Shown here one piece after another: positions 18,483-26,863 of a stretch of DNA of 64,000 nucleotides. The stretch lies in contig JAFKGR010000005.1 of NCBI GenBank assembly GCA_017307735.1, positions 1-64,000 of the forward strand. Reading direction: 5' to 3'. The translations under genes were made by a program, and so were the position numbers. The first letter of the stretch is position 1. Every line of letters starts with the position of its first letter. The notes under the pieces were generated by a model. That model was not told where the DNA came from. It was given only the letters and a program-made list of their open reading frames with translations, and made no database searches. This DNA is from Chitinophagaceae bacterium (lineage in GTDB: Bacteria > Bacteroidota > Bacteroidia > Chitinophagales > Chitinophagaceae).

Positions 18483-18549
18483 AACCGCAACCCATACCGT
18501 TTCCGAAGTTGGCTTAGGGGCGGGTGTCTTTACCAGCCACGTTTACCAT
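18481..18549 (-). pseudogene. nrdJ C-terminal remnant 1
   Basis: Read on the minus strand this gives MVNVAGKDTRP, a stop, then ANFGNGMGCG and a stop. It corresponds to the last part of nrdJ (MVNLASKN ... NCGNSMGCS) with about 20 codons missing between the two halves. It is not translated as a gene; it marks an old duplication of the nrdJ 3' end. Confidence 0.7.
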
Positions 18550-18605
18550 TATCTCTTCTCACGTGGTTGGTGCGGACACCAACCACTAATGAATTTTATT
18601 TCACG

Positions 18606-18687
18606 ATTTGTGCATTCGTGGCTTCTCCCTCTTTGCTTCTTCTCTCTCTGGAATACAGTTGAAATTCTCTGCCACAAATGCCCGAAT
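18606..18687. repeat. Inverted-repeat element, copy 2
   Basis: Left end ATTTGTGCATTCGTGGC at 18606-18622 and right end GCCACAAATGCCCGAAT at 18671-18687 match the ends of the element at 14494-14644, with a much shorter interior. It lies inside tandem unit 1. Confidence 0.55.
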
Positions 18688-18752
18688 AATAAATTTTGAA
18701 ATCCGATCTGTCTATTCGCGGCCTGAAACCATACGCCTCCATACAAAATAAA

Positions 18753-18782
18753 AAACCATCCGCTGCTTCCGGCGGATGGTTT
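18753..18782 (-). terminator. Duplicated nrdJ-type terminator
   Basis: An 11-base stem (AAACCATCCGC with its complement) and an 8-base loop are followed on the minus strand by a T-run. It is the copy, in tandem unit 1, of the hairpin at 19067-19096. Confidence 0.75.
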
Positions 18783-18814
18783 CAATCAAATAATCCAACG
18801 TTCATTTTATACGG

Positions 18815-18883
18815 CTAACTGCAACCCATACTGCTTCCGAAGTTGGCTTAGTGGCGGGTGTCTTCACCAGCCACATTCACCAT
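18815..18883 (-). pseudogene. nrdJ C-terminal remnant 2
   Basis: The minus strand reads MVNVAGEDTRH, a stop, then ANFGSSMGCS and a stop. The last nine codons differ from the true nrdJ end (NCGNSMGCS) by only two residues. The internal stop is at the same codon as in remnant 1, so the deletion preceded the duplication of the unit. Confidence 0.7.
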
Positions 18884-18939
18884 TATCTCTTCTCTCGTGG
18901 TTAGTGCGGACACCAACCACTAATGAATTTTATTTCACG

Positions 18940-19001
18940 ATTCGTGCATTCGTGGCATCTCCCTCTTTGCTTCTTTTTCCCTCTGCCACAAATGCCCGAA
19001 T
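18940..19001. repeat. Inverted-repeat element, copy 3
   Basis: Left end ATTCGTGCATTCGTGGC (18940-18956) and right end GCCACAAATGCCCGAAT (18985-19001). It is the shortest copy (62 bases) and occupies the same place in tandem unit 2 as copy 2 does in unit 1. Confidence 0.55.
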
Positions 19002-19066
19002 AATAAATTCTGAAATCTGATCTGTCTATTCGCAGCCTGAAACCATACGCCTCCATACAAAATAAA

Positions 19067-19096
19067 AAACCATCCGCTGCTTCCGGCGGATGGTTT
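19067..19096 (-). terminator. nrdJ intrinsic terminator
   Basis: An 11-base stem and 8-base loop lie 33 bases beyond the nrdJ stop codon, with a T-run on the minus strand after the hairpin. The orientation and distance fit transcription termination of nrdJ. Confidence 0.8.
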
Positions 19097-19128
19097 CAAT
19101 CAAATAATCCAACGTTCATTTTATACGG

Positions 19129-22100
19129 CTAACTGCAACCCATACTGTTGCCGCAATTCAGACATTTATAGCAGGTACCACTCCTGATGGTAATATGTCC
19201 GCAAACGTTACATGCCGGAGCATCACTTTGCATGTTTTTCGAAGCCAGGTTCACCATCGCGAGGTCACTTTCTTCGTCTTTCAGGTCAGGCGTATTCTGG
19301 CCATGCTTACTCGTTACCCTCATGTCGCTCAGCTCAGGCTTTCTCTCGCCAATGGTCGGCTGTGGCGCATGCCAGTGATGATCATCCGGTTGTTCCGGTT
19401 CTTTCTTATCCAATACATGTACAAGGTCTGTTCTGCCGAGGTATTCAAAGGCAAGCAGCCTGAAAACAAAATCAATAATGGAAGTTGTGCTTTTGATATT
19501 CGGATGCTGCACCATTCCCGAAGGTTCAAACCGGGTGAAGACAAATTTGTCGACATATTCTTCAAGGGGCACTCCGTATTGCAATCCGATGGAAATAGCG
19601 ATGGCAAAACAGTTGAGCATGCTTCGCATCGTTGCGCCTTCTTTCGCCATGTCGATGAAGATTTCACCGAGGGTTCCGTCATTGTATTCTCCGGTATGAA
19701 CAAAAATGGTTTGTCCATTGATCTTGGCTTTCTGAATCATCCCCTTCCTCTTTGACGGAAGGGCCCTTCTTTCCACAATCATGGCCAACTGGCGTTTGAG
19801 TGTGGTGTCTTCGCTGTTCTGAACCCTTTTGTTCACTTCTTCCAGAAGATCCTGAACAGTCAGGCTGCTCATATCCACAATGTGTACGGATTCTTCTTTA
19901 GCTTCTGATTCTGTTTCATCCTTCTTCTTGTCGCTTTTATTGCTGAGGGGTTGTGAGAGTTTGGAGCCGTCGCGGTACAGCGCACAGGATTTTAATCCAA
20001 GTTTCCAGCTCAGCATGTAGGCATCGGCAATTTCGTCAACGTTAGCTTCATTGGGCAGATTGATGGTTTTACTGATGGCCCCGCTGATAAAGGGTTGTAC
20101 GGCAGCCATCATGCGAATGTGTCCGCTGTATTGAATAAACCTCTTCCCTTTGGGGCCACATTTATTGGCGCAATCAAAAACGGGCAAATGTTCATCTTTC
20201 AGGTACGGTGCGCCTTCCACAGTCATCGTGCCGCAGACATAGGTATTTGCTTCATCAATCTGATCTCTGGTAAATCCCAATGCTTCCAGCATACTCCATT
20301 CCGGGTTGTCATATTGTCCGGCATTGAATCCGAGCCTTTCCAGGCATTCAGTTCCGAGGGTATATTTATTAAAAATAAAATCTATTTCAAATGCAGTGGA
20401 CAACATGGATTCCAGGTGGGTGATTTCTTTATCTGTAAATCCCTTTGACTTCAGGCTTTCTTCGTTGATATGCGGAGCTCCTTTGAAAGTAGCATGCCCC
20501 TTGGCATAGTTTACAATGGCTGTAATTTGTTCGGGTGAATAGCCCAGGTTTTTCAGGGCTTCCGGCACACTCTGGTTGATGATTTTGAAATATCCGCCAC
20601 CGCTCAGTTTCTTGAATTTTACCAAAGCAAAATCAGGTTCAACACCGGTTGTATCACAATCCATGACAAGTCCAATGGTTCCTGTGGGGGCAATGGCTGT
20701 CGTTTGTGCATTTCTGTATCCATATTTTTCTCCGGCCTGAACCGCATCGTCCCATGCGCGGGTTGCAGCCTTGAGCAGGTAATCGGGACAATATTTTGCA
20801 TTGATGCCCTGAGGTTTCACTTCCAATCCTTCATACGCATCTACGGCATCATACGCTGCCGCTCTGTGATTGCGCATCACACGCATCATGTGCTTTTTGT
20901 TTTCCTCATATTTTGCAAACGGGCCGAGATGCTGGGCCAGTTCAGCAGAAGTCTTGTACGCAGTTCCGGTCATGATGGCTGAAATTGCGCCTACCATTCC
21001 GCGCGCTTCATCACTGTCGTAGGGGATTCCGCTAATCATCAGGATGGTGCCGAGATTTGCAAATCCCAAACCGAGTGTCCTGTAATCGTAGCTGAGTTGT
21101 GCTACTTCTTTACTCGGGAATTGCGCCATCAAGACAGATATTTCCAAAACGGTTGTCCACAACCTCACCGTATATTCAAATCCTTCTACATCAAATTTTA
21201 ATGTATTGCCATCAAAGAATTTTCTCAGGTTTACCGAAGCGAGGTTGCAGGCGGTGTTGTCGAGAAACATGTATTCGCTGCAGGGGTTGCTTGCGCGGAT
21301 CCTCCCACCTTCGGGACAGGTATGCCATTCGTTGATGGTGGTATCATATTGTGTACCGGGATCGGCACAACGCCAGGCAGCATAATTGATTTCATTCCAA
21401 AGTTTGCGGGCGCTGACCTTTTTCATCACATGTCCGTCGCTTCTTGCTTTGAGATCCCATTCGCCATCCTGTTCAAGCGCCTTGAAAAATTCATTGGGGA
21501 TACGAACTGAATTGTTGCTGTTTTGTCCGCTGACTGTTCTGTAAGCCTCTCCTTCATAATCACTCGGATATCCTGCTGCAATCAGGGCCGCTACTTTCTT
21601 TTCTTCTTCTACTTTCCAGTTTACAAATTTTTCTATCTCCGGATGATCCAAATCGAGGCACACCATTTTTGCAGCTCTTCTGGTGGTGCCGCCGCTCTTA
21701 ATGGCTCCTGCAGCCCTGTCGCCGATTTTCAGAAAACTCATCAATCCGCTGGAAGTACCGCCGCCACTGAGTTTTTCACCTTCTCCACGGATACTGCTGA
21801 AGTTGGTTCCCACACCACTGCCATATTTGAAAATACGGGCTTCACGCACCCACAAATCCATAATTCCGCCACCATTTACCAGATCATCAGCCACGCTCAG
21901 AATAAAACAGGCATGGGGCTGTGGTCTCTCGTATGCTGAAGTAGATTGTTTCAGTTTTCCATCCTTCTGATCTACGTAATAATGTCCCTGCGGCGTACCC
22001 GTAATTCCATATACCTCGTGCAAACCCGTATTGAACCATTGCGGGGAATTGGGAACACACCCCTGGTTGAGAATACTGTAAACGAGTTCGTCATAAAATA

Positions 22101-22449
22101 TTTCACCGTCTTTTTCAGCGGCAAAATATCCGTTGCGCTCGCCCCACATGCGCCAGCAGCGCGCCATGCGATGGGCAACCTGCCTGATGGATGTTTCACG
22201 CCCCGTGGTTCCGTCCGGTTGGGGTACACCCGCTTTGCGAAAATATTTTTGAGCAAGAATATCGGTAGCAATCTGACTCCATTGTGCGGGAACTTCCACA
22301 TTGTTTATCTGAAAAACAATTTCACCTGATGGATTTTTGATTACTGAAGTACGATATTCATATTCAAACATGTCGAATGGCGACACACCCTCTTTAGTGA
22401 AGTGCCGGCGAAACTCCATGCCGCTTTTTGAGCGTTTTTTGGTTGTCAT
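19129..22449 (-). CDS. nrdJ: Adenosylcobalamin-dependent (class II) ribonucleotide reductase
   Basis: A 1106-residue enzyme that reduces ribonucleotides to deoxyribonucleotides using B12 as radical source. Typical features are the CFILSVADD segment near 180, the RASNPCSEYMFLDNTACNL active-site loop, IAPTGTIGLVMDCDTTG and the long C-terminal extension. The last 27 residues form a Cys-rich ribbon (C1080, C1083, C1093, C1096, C1099, C1105) likely used for re-reduction. No small subunit or activase is nearby, as expected for class II. No B12 riboswitch or NrdR box was recognised in the 224 bases upstream. Its 3' end is duplicated downstream. Confidence 0.95.
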   Translation of the reverse strand: MTTKKRSKSGMEFRRHFTKEGVSPFDMFEYEYRTSVIKNPSGEIVFQINNVEVPAQWSQIATDILAQKYFRKAGVPQPDGTTGRETSIRQVAHRMARCWRMWGERNGYFAAEKDGEIFYDELVYSILNQGCVPNSPQWFNTGLHEVYGITGTPQGHYYVDQKDGKLKQSTSAYERPQPHACFILSVADDLVNGGGIMDLWVREARIFKYGSGVGTNFSSIRGEGEKLSGGGTSSGLMSFLKIGDRAAGAIKSGGTTRRAAKMVCLDLDHPEIEKFVNWKVEEEKKVAALIAAGYPSDYEGEAYRTVSGQNSNNSVRIPNEFFKALEQDGEWDLKARSDGHVMKKVSARKLWNEINYAAWRCADPGTQYDTTINEWHTCPEGGRIRASNPCSEYMFLDNTACNLASVNLRKFFDGNTLKFDVEGFEYTVRLWTTVLEISVLMAQFPSKEVAQLSYDYRTLGLGFANLGTILMISGIPYDSDEARGMVGAISAIMTGTAYKTSAELAQHLGPFAKYEENKKHMMRVMRNHRAAAYDAVDAYEGLEVKPQGINAKYCPDYLLKAATRAWDDAVQAGEKYGYRNAQTTAIAPTGTIGLVMDCDTTGVEPDFALVKFKKLSGGGYFKIINQSVPEALKNLGYSPEQITAIVNYAKGHATFKGAPHINEESLKSKGFTDKEITHLESMLSTAFEIDFIFNKYTLGTECLERLGFNAGQYDNPEWSMLEALGFTRDQIDEANTYVCGTMTVEGAPYLKDEHLPVFDCANKCGPKGKRFIQYSGHIRMMAAVQPFISGAISKTINLPNEANVDEIADAYMLSWKLGLKSCALYRDGSKLSQPLSNKSDKKKDETESEAKEESVHIVDMSSLTVQDLLEEVNKRVQNSEDTTLKRQLAMIVERRALPSKRKGMIQKAKINGQTIFVHTGEYNDGTLGEIFIDMAKEGATMRSMLNCFAIAISIGLQYGVPLEEYVDKFVFTRFEPSGMVQHPNIKSTTSIIDFVFRLLAFEYLGRTDLVHVLDKKEPEQPDDHHWHAPQPTIGERKPELSDMRVTSKHGQNTPDLKDEESDLAMVNLASKNMQSDAPACNVCGHITIRSGTCYKCLNCGNSMGCS

Positions 22450-22673
22450 AACTTAATTATTTGAATGTTGAAATATCAGCTTTTGAAAAATGGCTGGGAG
22501 AACGAAAATATTTTTTAAATATTGAAAAAAGAACTTATAAATATCAACATGCTGTGGATAAGAAAGAACTAATTTCACCAAAGCCTTACCTGATAAATGA
22601 AAAGAGCTTTTATAAAAATTTTTTTTAAAACTTTATCCAAAAATCTGGTACGGTTTTCTAAAGCAAAATTCAC

Positions 22674-23126
22674 ATGAGGGTTGTTATTCAAAGGGTTTCC
22701 GAAGCCTCAGTCACCATCGAAGGTACGCTGAAAGCTGCAATCGGCAAAGGCTTGCTGGTATTGGCCGGAATAGAAAATGAAGATGCGGAAGAGGATATAG
22801 AATGGTTGTCAAAAAAGATTACGCAACTGCGGGTTTTCGACGATGAAAACAAGGTGCCCAACCTCTCTGTTTTGGATATCAAAGGAGAACTTCTGCTAAT
22901 CAGCCAGTTTACCCTTCATGCGATGGTCAAAAAGGGAAACCGCCCTTCTTATATCCATGCTGCCCGGCCAGAAATTGCCATTCCGCTTTACGAAAAATTT
23001 ATTTCCGTTCTTGAACGCGATCTTGGCAAATCCATCGGTACAGGAACTTTCGGTGCGGACATGCAGGTGCAATTGATTAACGACGGTCCGCTCACCATCT
23101 GGATTGATTCAAAAAACAAAGAATAA
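22674..23126 (+). CDS. dtd: D-aminoacyl-tRNA deacylase
   Basis: A 150-residue protein that hydrolyses D-amino acids (and glycine) mischarged on tRNA. The start MRVVIQRVSEASV, the SQFTLHA motif near 78-84 and the NDGPLTIW motif near residue 137 are the two substrate-pocket signatures of the DTD fold. Length is as in the family. It is divergent from nrdJ and alone in its unit. Confidence 0.93.
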   Translation: MRVVIQRVSEASVTIEGTLKAAIGKGLLVLAGIENEDAEEDIEWLSKKITQLRVFDDENKVPNLSVLDIKGELLLISQFTLHAMVKKGNRPSYIHAARPEIAIPLYEKFISVLERDLGKSIGTGTFGADMQVQLINDGPLTIWIDSKNKE

Positions 23127-23170
23127 ATCTGCATTTGAAAACGAAGAAATAAATAGTCCGTTTGTATGCG

Positions 23171-23512
23171 CTAATTGCAAAAATTTATCTGAAACATATA
23201 CTCCGGATTCAGGTTGCAGCCTGGCATCGGAATGAGTTGGGCACGCACTTTTAATTTAAAAAAGATGGTCTCGCCTCCTTTAAAATCAAAAGGTGTCTGA
23301 TCGCTCACCAGCAACACATTGGTTCCTTTGGGAATTTCATTCACGTCTTGTAAAAGCCTCGCAATATTGCCCTGGCATGGATCAGTTGAGCCGCCGCCCA
23401 AATGAATAACCTGGGCAGAAATACATCCTTTGTCATGATCTTTTTTGCATCCTGAAATAAATGCGGCAATAAGTACAAAACAAACCGGAAAGAAACAACG
23501 ATAAATTCTCAT
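23171..23512 (-). CDS. Small lipoprotein of unknown function
   Basis: A 113-residue protein with a lipoprotein signal peptide ending in the lipobox ISGC (Cys near residue 22). The remainder has five further Cys and a C-terminal strand pattern; no family is recognised. Its ATG overlaps the TGA of a degraded upstream frame (ATGA arrangement), so it was probably the last gene of a coupled pair whose first gene is now broken. Confidence 0.55.
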   Translation of the reverse strand: MRIYRCFFPVCFVLIAAFISGCKKDHDKGCISAQVIHLGGGSTDPCQGNIARLLQDVNEIPKGTNVLLVSDQTPFDFKGGETIFFKLKVRAQLIPMPGCNLNPEYMFQINFCN

Positions 23513-23831
23513 AAGAAAGGGTTTTGCGGAAAGATAATACCAAAGTGAATTCCAATATAGTCCATAGCTTCAAAGGTATTATACCAGCTGTCCTGAAAAT
23601 CCGGAATGTGATAGCCGTTCAGGCCGTCGAGGTATTGCCTATGGATGGGAATTTTAAATTCGTCCGCCGAAATCGCTGCCCGCCTTTTTGATAAGGTTAA
23701 ATATTTACCATTAAAGTCGACCTTTACTTGTCCAGGCGGAAACGTAGTACAGCAGAATTACCACTGCTAATGTTCCCTTGTCCAGCCAAACTATTTGCAA
23801 TACCAATGTTGTAGGCATAGCCTTCTCTCAT
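23509..23831 (-). pseudogene. Frame-disrupted gene upstream of the lipoprotein
   Basis: On the minus strand one frame reads from 23831 to a stop at 23724 (MREGYAYNIGIANSLAGQGN..., 35 residues). A second, overlapping frame is open from 23757 to a TGA at 23509 and encodes about 82 residues (including VDFNGKYLTLSKRRAAISAD and GLNGYHIPDFQDSWYNTFEA). The second frame has no plausible start and its TGA overlaps the lipoprotein ATG. This looks like the frame-shifted 3' end of one gene. I do not recognise the family. Confidence 0.55.
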
Positions 23832-23917
23832 TTCTGTCAGTTAAGACTGTTTAAAAGTCGCCGTTAATTTGAGGTTTTTATTACTAAATTTGTTATCAAA
23901 AACTATTTATTTTGAAT

Positions 23918-24928
23918 ATGGTATATAGGATAAAGGATATACAAGAACAGTTGTCTGTCGTTGCAGAGGACATGGAGAAATATGTTCGGAAAAATAAGAT
24001 TAAAGTAAGCAAAGACGGTAATATTTCTGCGAAGGCTTATCAAGCTATATTTGACTTTTATTCCATCGAAAGCGCAAAAATAGATAACAAGTCTGTATAT
24101 GTTTTAAATGGTCATAAAATTGAGGTTAAGCAAAAACCATTTTATGAAAGTGAAAACGGCACGGTTTCTTTATTTCAGGATGATGCAATTAATTTCTTAA
24201 AAAACTTGCCGTCAGCAAGTGTTGACCTGATTGTGACTGACCCTGCATATTCTGGAATGAACCAACGATTAAAACTTGGTAGGGGAAAAATTATTGGCAC
24301 TTATGCTGATGCTGGCAAGAAAGGTGCAAAATGGTTTGAGGAATTTCGCGACTCAGAAGAAAACTACAAAACCCTTTTACAGGAATGTTATCGTGTGTTG
24401 CGAAACAATCGGCATATCTATATAATGTTTGATTCTTATTCATTGCTGTCACTCGCTCCAATCGTCCGTGATGTTTTTGAAGTGAAAAACGTTTTATGCT
24501 GGGATAAAGTAAACATCGGACTTGGGCATTATTTTAGACGTAGACACGAATTTATTTTGTTTGCAAGTAAAGGGAAACGTCACCTTAACTCTAAAAATAT
24601 CCCTGACGTTTGGAAAATTAAAAGAGTAGTTCACTCAAAATATCCAACTCAAAAACCGACTGAAGTTTTTGAATTAATGATGAAAGGAAGTGCCGATAAA
24701 GATTTTGTCGTTTGCGACCCATTTTTAGGAAGTGGTTCGGCTGCAATTGCAGCAATTAAAAGCAGCTGTAAATTTTTAGGTTGCGATATTGCAGATAATG
24801 CACTTACCTTTTCTAAGGAAAGGGTGAAACAGTTTTTGGAAACAAAAACTGATATGTATCAAAAATCATCGTTGCTTGGTGATGATGAAGCAATGACAAA
24901 ATTATTTTTGAATGGCAAATTTAAGTAA
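23918..24928 (+). CDS. Type II DNA methyltransferase (beta-class, N6-adenine or N4-cytosine)
   Basis: A 336-residue SAM-dependent modification enzyme. The catalytic motif TDPAYSG (a DPPY variant, about residues 107-113) precedes the SAM motif DPFLGSGSAAIAA near the C-terminus; this order defines the beta class. The first ~80 residues form a separate helical, Lys-rich module, perhaps a DNA-binding part. The ATG at 23918 is preferred over a TTG two codons earlier. It overlaps the restriction enzyme gene by 17 bases. The pair is more AT-rich than its neighbours, suggesting horizontal gain. Confidence 0.88.
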   Translation: MVYRIKDIQEQLSVVAEDMEKYVRKNKIKVSKDGNISAKAYQAIFDFYSIESAKIDNKSVYVLNGHKIEVKQKPFYESENGTVSLFQDDAINFLKNLPSASVDLIVTDPAYSGMNQRLKLGRGKIIGTYADAGKKGAKWFEEFRDSEENYKTLLQECYRVLRNNRHIYIMFDSYSLLSLAPIVRDVFEVKNVLCWDKVNIGLGHYFRRRHEFILFASKGKRHLNSKNIPDVWKIKRVVHSKYPTQKPTEVFELMMKGSADKDFVVCDPFLGSGSAAIAAIKSSCKFLGCDIADNALTFSKERVKQFLETKTDMYQKSSLLGDDEAMTKLFLNGKFK

Positions 24929-26585
24929 GACACGAACTGTATTCGCTTTTACATCTCCACGAACTATTGAGAAAATTATCCCTGAAATTCAGATTTTGGT
25001 CGGCTTGTTTTCAGGACGAGAGTGGAACACTAACACTCAAATCGCTTTCTTCCACGAATTATTCAACTCCGAATTTTATGAAGGAAGCAAGATGCCCGAT
25101 AATGTTTCGCTTGCTGCAAGGGACAGAATTACAAGAGCACCGAAAGCTCTCGGCTTTGTTGATTTGAAACCGAAGATTGCTCTTACCGAAGTCGGCAAAA
25201 AATTATTGAGTGGTAAACGGACAAGTGAAATAATTGCGAAGCAACTATTCAAGTTCCAGTTGCCATCTCCTTACCACAAAATTCCTAGCGATAGGAGTTT
25301 TAATGTTAAACCATACTTGGAACTATTGAGACTTGTAAAAGAACTTGGCAATATTTCAAAAATGGAGATTGCAATTTTCTTTATACAAATGAATCATCAC
25401 AATAAGTTTGAAAGTGTCGTCGCTGCGATTAAGAAATTCCGAAACGATATTCAAAAACACAAAGGGAATCGTAAAGCATTTATTGATGATGTGTTTACGA
25501 AGCAAATTTTAAAAATCTATTCCGAAGAAATCAAAGGCAATGATTTGAAAACTCGTGAGAGTGGCGAAGCCACACCCACAAAATTTGTCAATACGAAAAA
25601 GAGTAATCACATTGATTATGCTGATGCGTTTATCCGTTACTTGAGAGCAACACAATTTATTTCGTTTGATAAGAAAACTTATAGAATGATTGTTGCCCCG
25701 TCTCGTATTGCAGAAGTTGATTATGCTTTGAAAAATGTTGACCGCAAAGCGAAAACATACAATACAGAAGCCGATTACAAAAAATACTTGTTCAATCCTG
25801 ATTCACTGTTGTTGTTGACGGATAACAAAAAATATCTTGAAAAGCAACTTGCAAAGTTGTCTGTGAAGTTTGCAGCAACTGCAAGTGTAGAATCGCTGAA
25901 AGATTTATTGGAAGCAACTGAAAAGAAAATAATTTCGGATGTGATTGTTGGAACCGAAGTTGCCTTGAAAAACTACAAAGAGTTTGATGACATTGTTGAT
26001 GTTTTTGGGAAAATCCAGCAGAAAAAAGTTCCTGACCCGCCCCTCTATCTGGAATGGAATACTTGGAGAGCCATAATTATGATTAATTATGCCAAAAAAG
26101 TTCGAGGAAATTTTGTTTTGGATCTGGACGGTGTTCCACTAAATACCGCTCCCGGAAATATGCCTGATATAGAATCGGAATATGATGGCTTCAAAATGAT
26201 CATAGAAGTTACTATGTCCAGCGGAAATAAGCAATATGAAATGGAAGGGGAACCAGTTCCCCGTCATTTTGGAAATCTGCAAAGAAGTTCTGATGTCCCT
26301 GTTTATTGTTTGTTTGTCGCGCCAAAAATAAGTGAGGGCGCATTGGCTCACTTTTTTAATCTTAACCGCATGAACACAAAAGCATACGGTGGCAAAACAA
26401 GAATTGTCCCGATGAGCCTGAGTCAGTTTGTTTCATTTATCACAATTGCAAAAGATAAAGGGTTCAAAAACTCCAAAGTCTTAAAATTCTACTTAGACTC
26501 TATCATTCAGAAAAATCTTTCATTGGATGATGAAAGTATTTGGTACCAACAAATACATGATTCCATTCCTTTCTGGGTTAGTTGA
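24912..26585 (+). CDS. Type II restriction endonuclease, AlwI-like
   Basis: A 557-residue protein beginning with the segments FAFTSPRTIEKIIPEIQIL, LAARDRITRAPKALGFVDL and KQLFKFQLPSPYH, which I recall as hallmarks of the AlwI family (GGATC cutters of type IIS). A candidate PD-(D/E)xK-like site is E381, D419 in NMPDIE, and E432 followed by T434 in IIEVTMSSG; the usual last Lys is Thr here. The gene starts inside the methyltransferase gene, which fits a restriction-modification operon. If the site is asymmetric, one methylase must protect both strands, for example by acting on an internal GATC. Confidence 0.75.
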   Translation: MANLSKTRTVFAFTSPRTIEKIIPEIQILVGLFSGREWNTNTQIAFFHELFNSEFYEGSKMPDNVSLAARDRITRAPKALGFVDLKPKIALTEVGKKLLSGKRTSEIIAKQLFKFQLPSPYHKIPSDRSFNVKPYLELLRLVKELGNISKMEIAIFFIQMNHHNKFESVVAAIKKFRNDIQKHKGNRKAFIDDVFTKQILKIYSEEIKGNDLKTRESGEATPTKFVNTKKSNHIDYADAFIRYLRATQFISFDKKTYRMIVAPSRIAEVDYALKNVDRKAKTYNTEADYKKYLFNPDSLLLLTDNKKYLEKQLAKLSVKFAATASVESLKDLLEATEKKIISDVIVGTEVALKNYKEFDDIVDVFGKIQQKKVPDPPLYLEWNTWRAIIMINYAKKVRGNFVLDLDGVPLNTAPGNMPDIESEYDGFKMIIEVTMSSGNKQYEMEGEPVPRHFGNLQRSSDVPVYCLFVAPKISEGALAHFFNLNRMNTKAYGGKTRIVPMSLSQFVSFITIAKDKGFKNSKVLKFYLDSIIQKNLSLDDESIWYQQIHDSIPFWVS

Positions 26586-26863
26586 GAGTCTCTGTTCACG
26601 GTAAAGTTGCTGCTAAATTAAGAATGGCTGCTGATAGGATTGATTACAACAATTTTATCGGACTATTACGGATTTCCTTTCGGTTTATCAAACTCTGTTC
26701 TGTAAAAGCATTTATCCTTTTGTTTATTTTTCATGAAAAATATTAATAGGCGGACCGGGAATCTCAAGTATAATTTTTGTGGTAAAAACCAGAAATTCAT
26801 TCTGATAATAAAAAGAAGGATGAGCCAGGACAGAAAAGTTTAAATCCAGGAAAAAAAATCAAT

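Larger units (their letters stand above)
18487..18820. repeat. Tandem repeat unit 1 (334 bases), derived from the nrdJ 3' region
   Basis: This unit and the following 314-base unit are nearly identical over long stretches. Each contains, in minus-strand order, a terminator hairpin, a short inverted-repeat element and an nrdJ C-terminal remnant. The real nrdJ 3' end is the third copy of the remnant part. The stretch 18217-18480 before it holds only the AT-rich gdhA upstream region. Confidence 0.85.
18821..19134. repeat. Tandem repeat unit 2 (314 bases)
   Basis: Second unit of the duplication described at 18487-18820, ending at the 3' end of the intact nrdJ gene. It is about 20 bases shorter, mainly because the inverted-repeat element inside it has lost part of its interior. 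Confidence 0.85.

Noticed and set aside
18217..19128. CRISPR array
   Set aside because: The repeats are only two long units of over 300 bases, with no short regular repeat-spacer pattern and no cas genes.
22450..22673. Cobalamin riboswitch or NrdR box upstream of nrdJ
   Set aside because: No B12-box-like sequence or NrdR palindrome could be recognised by eye. A covariance-model search would settle it.
26583..26747. Open stretch after the restriction enzyme gene reading LRVSVHGKVAAKLRMAADRI
   Set aside because: It has a weak start and no family match, and could be the degraded end of another gene. Not enough to call a gene.
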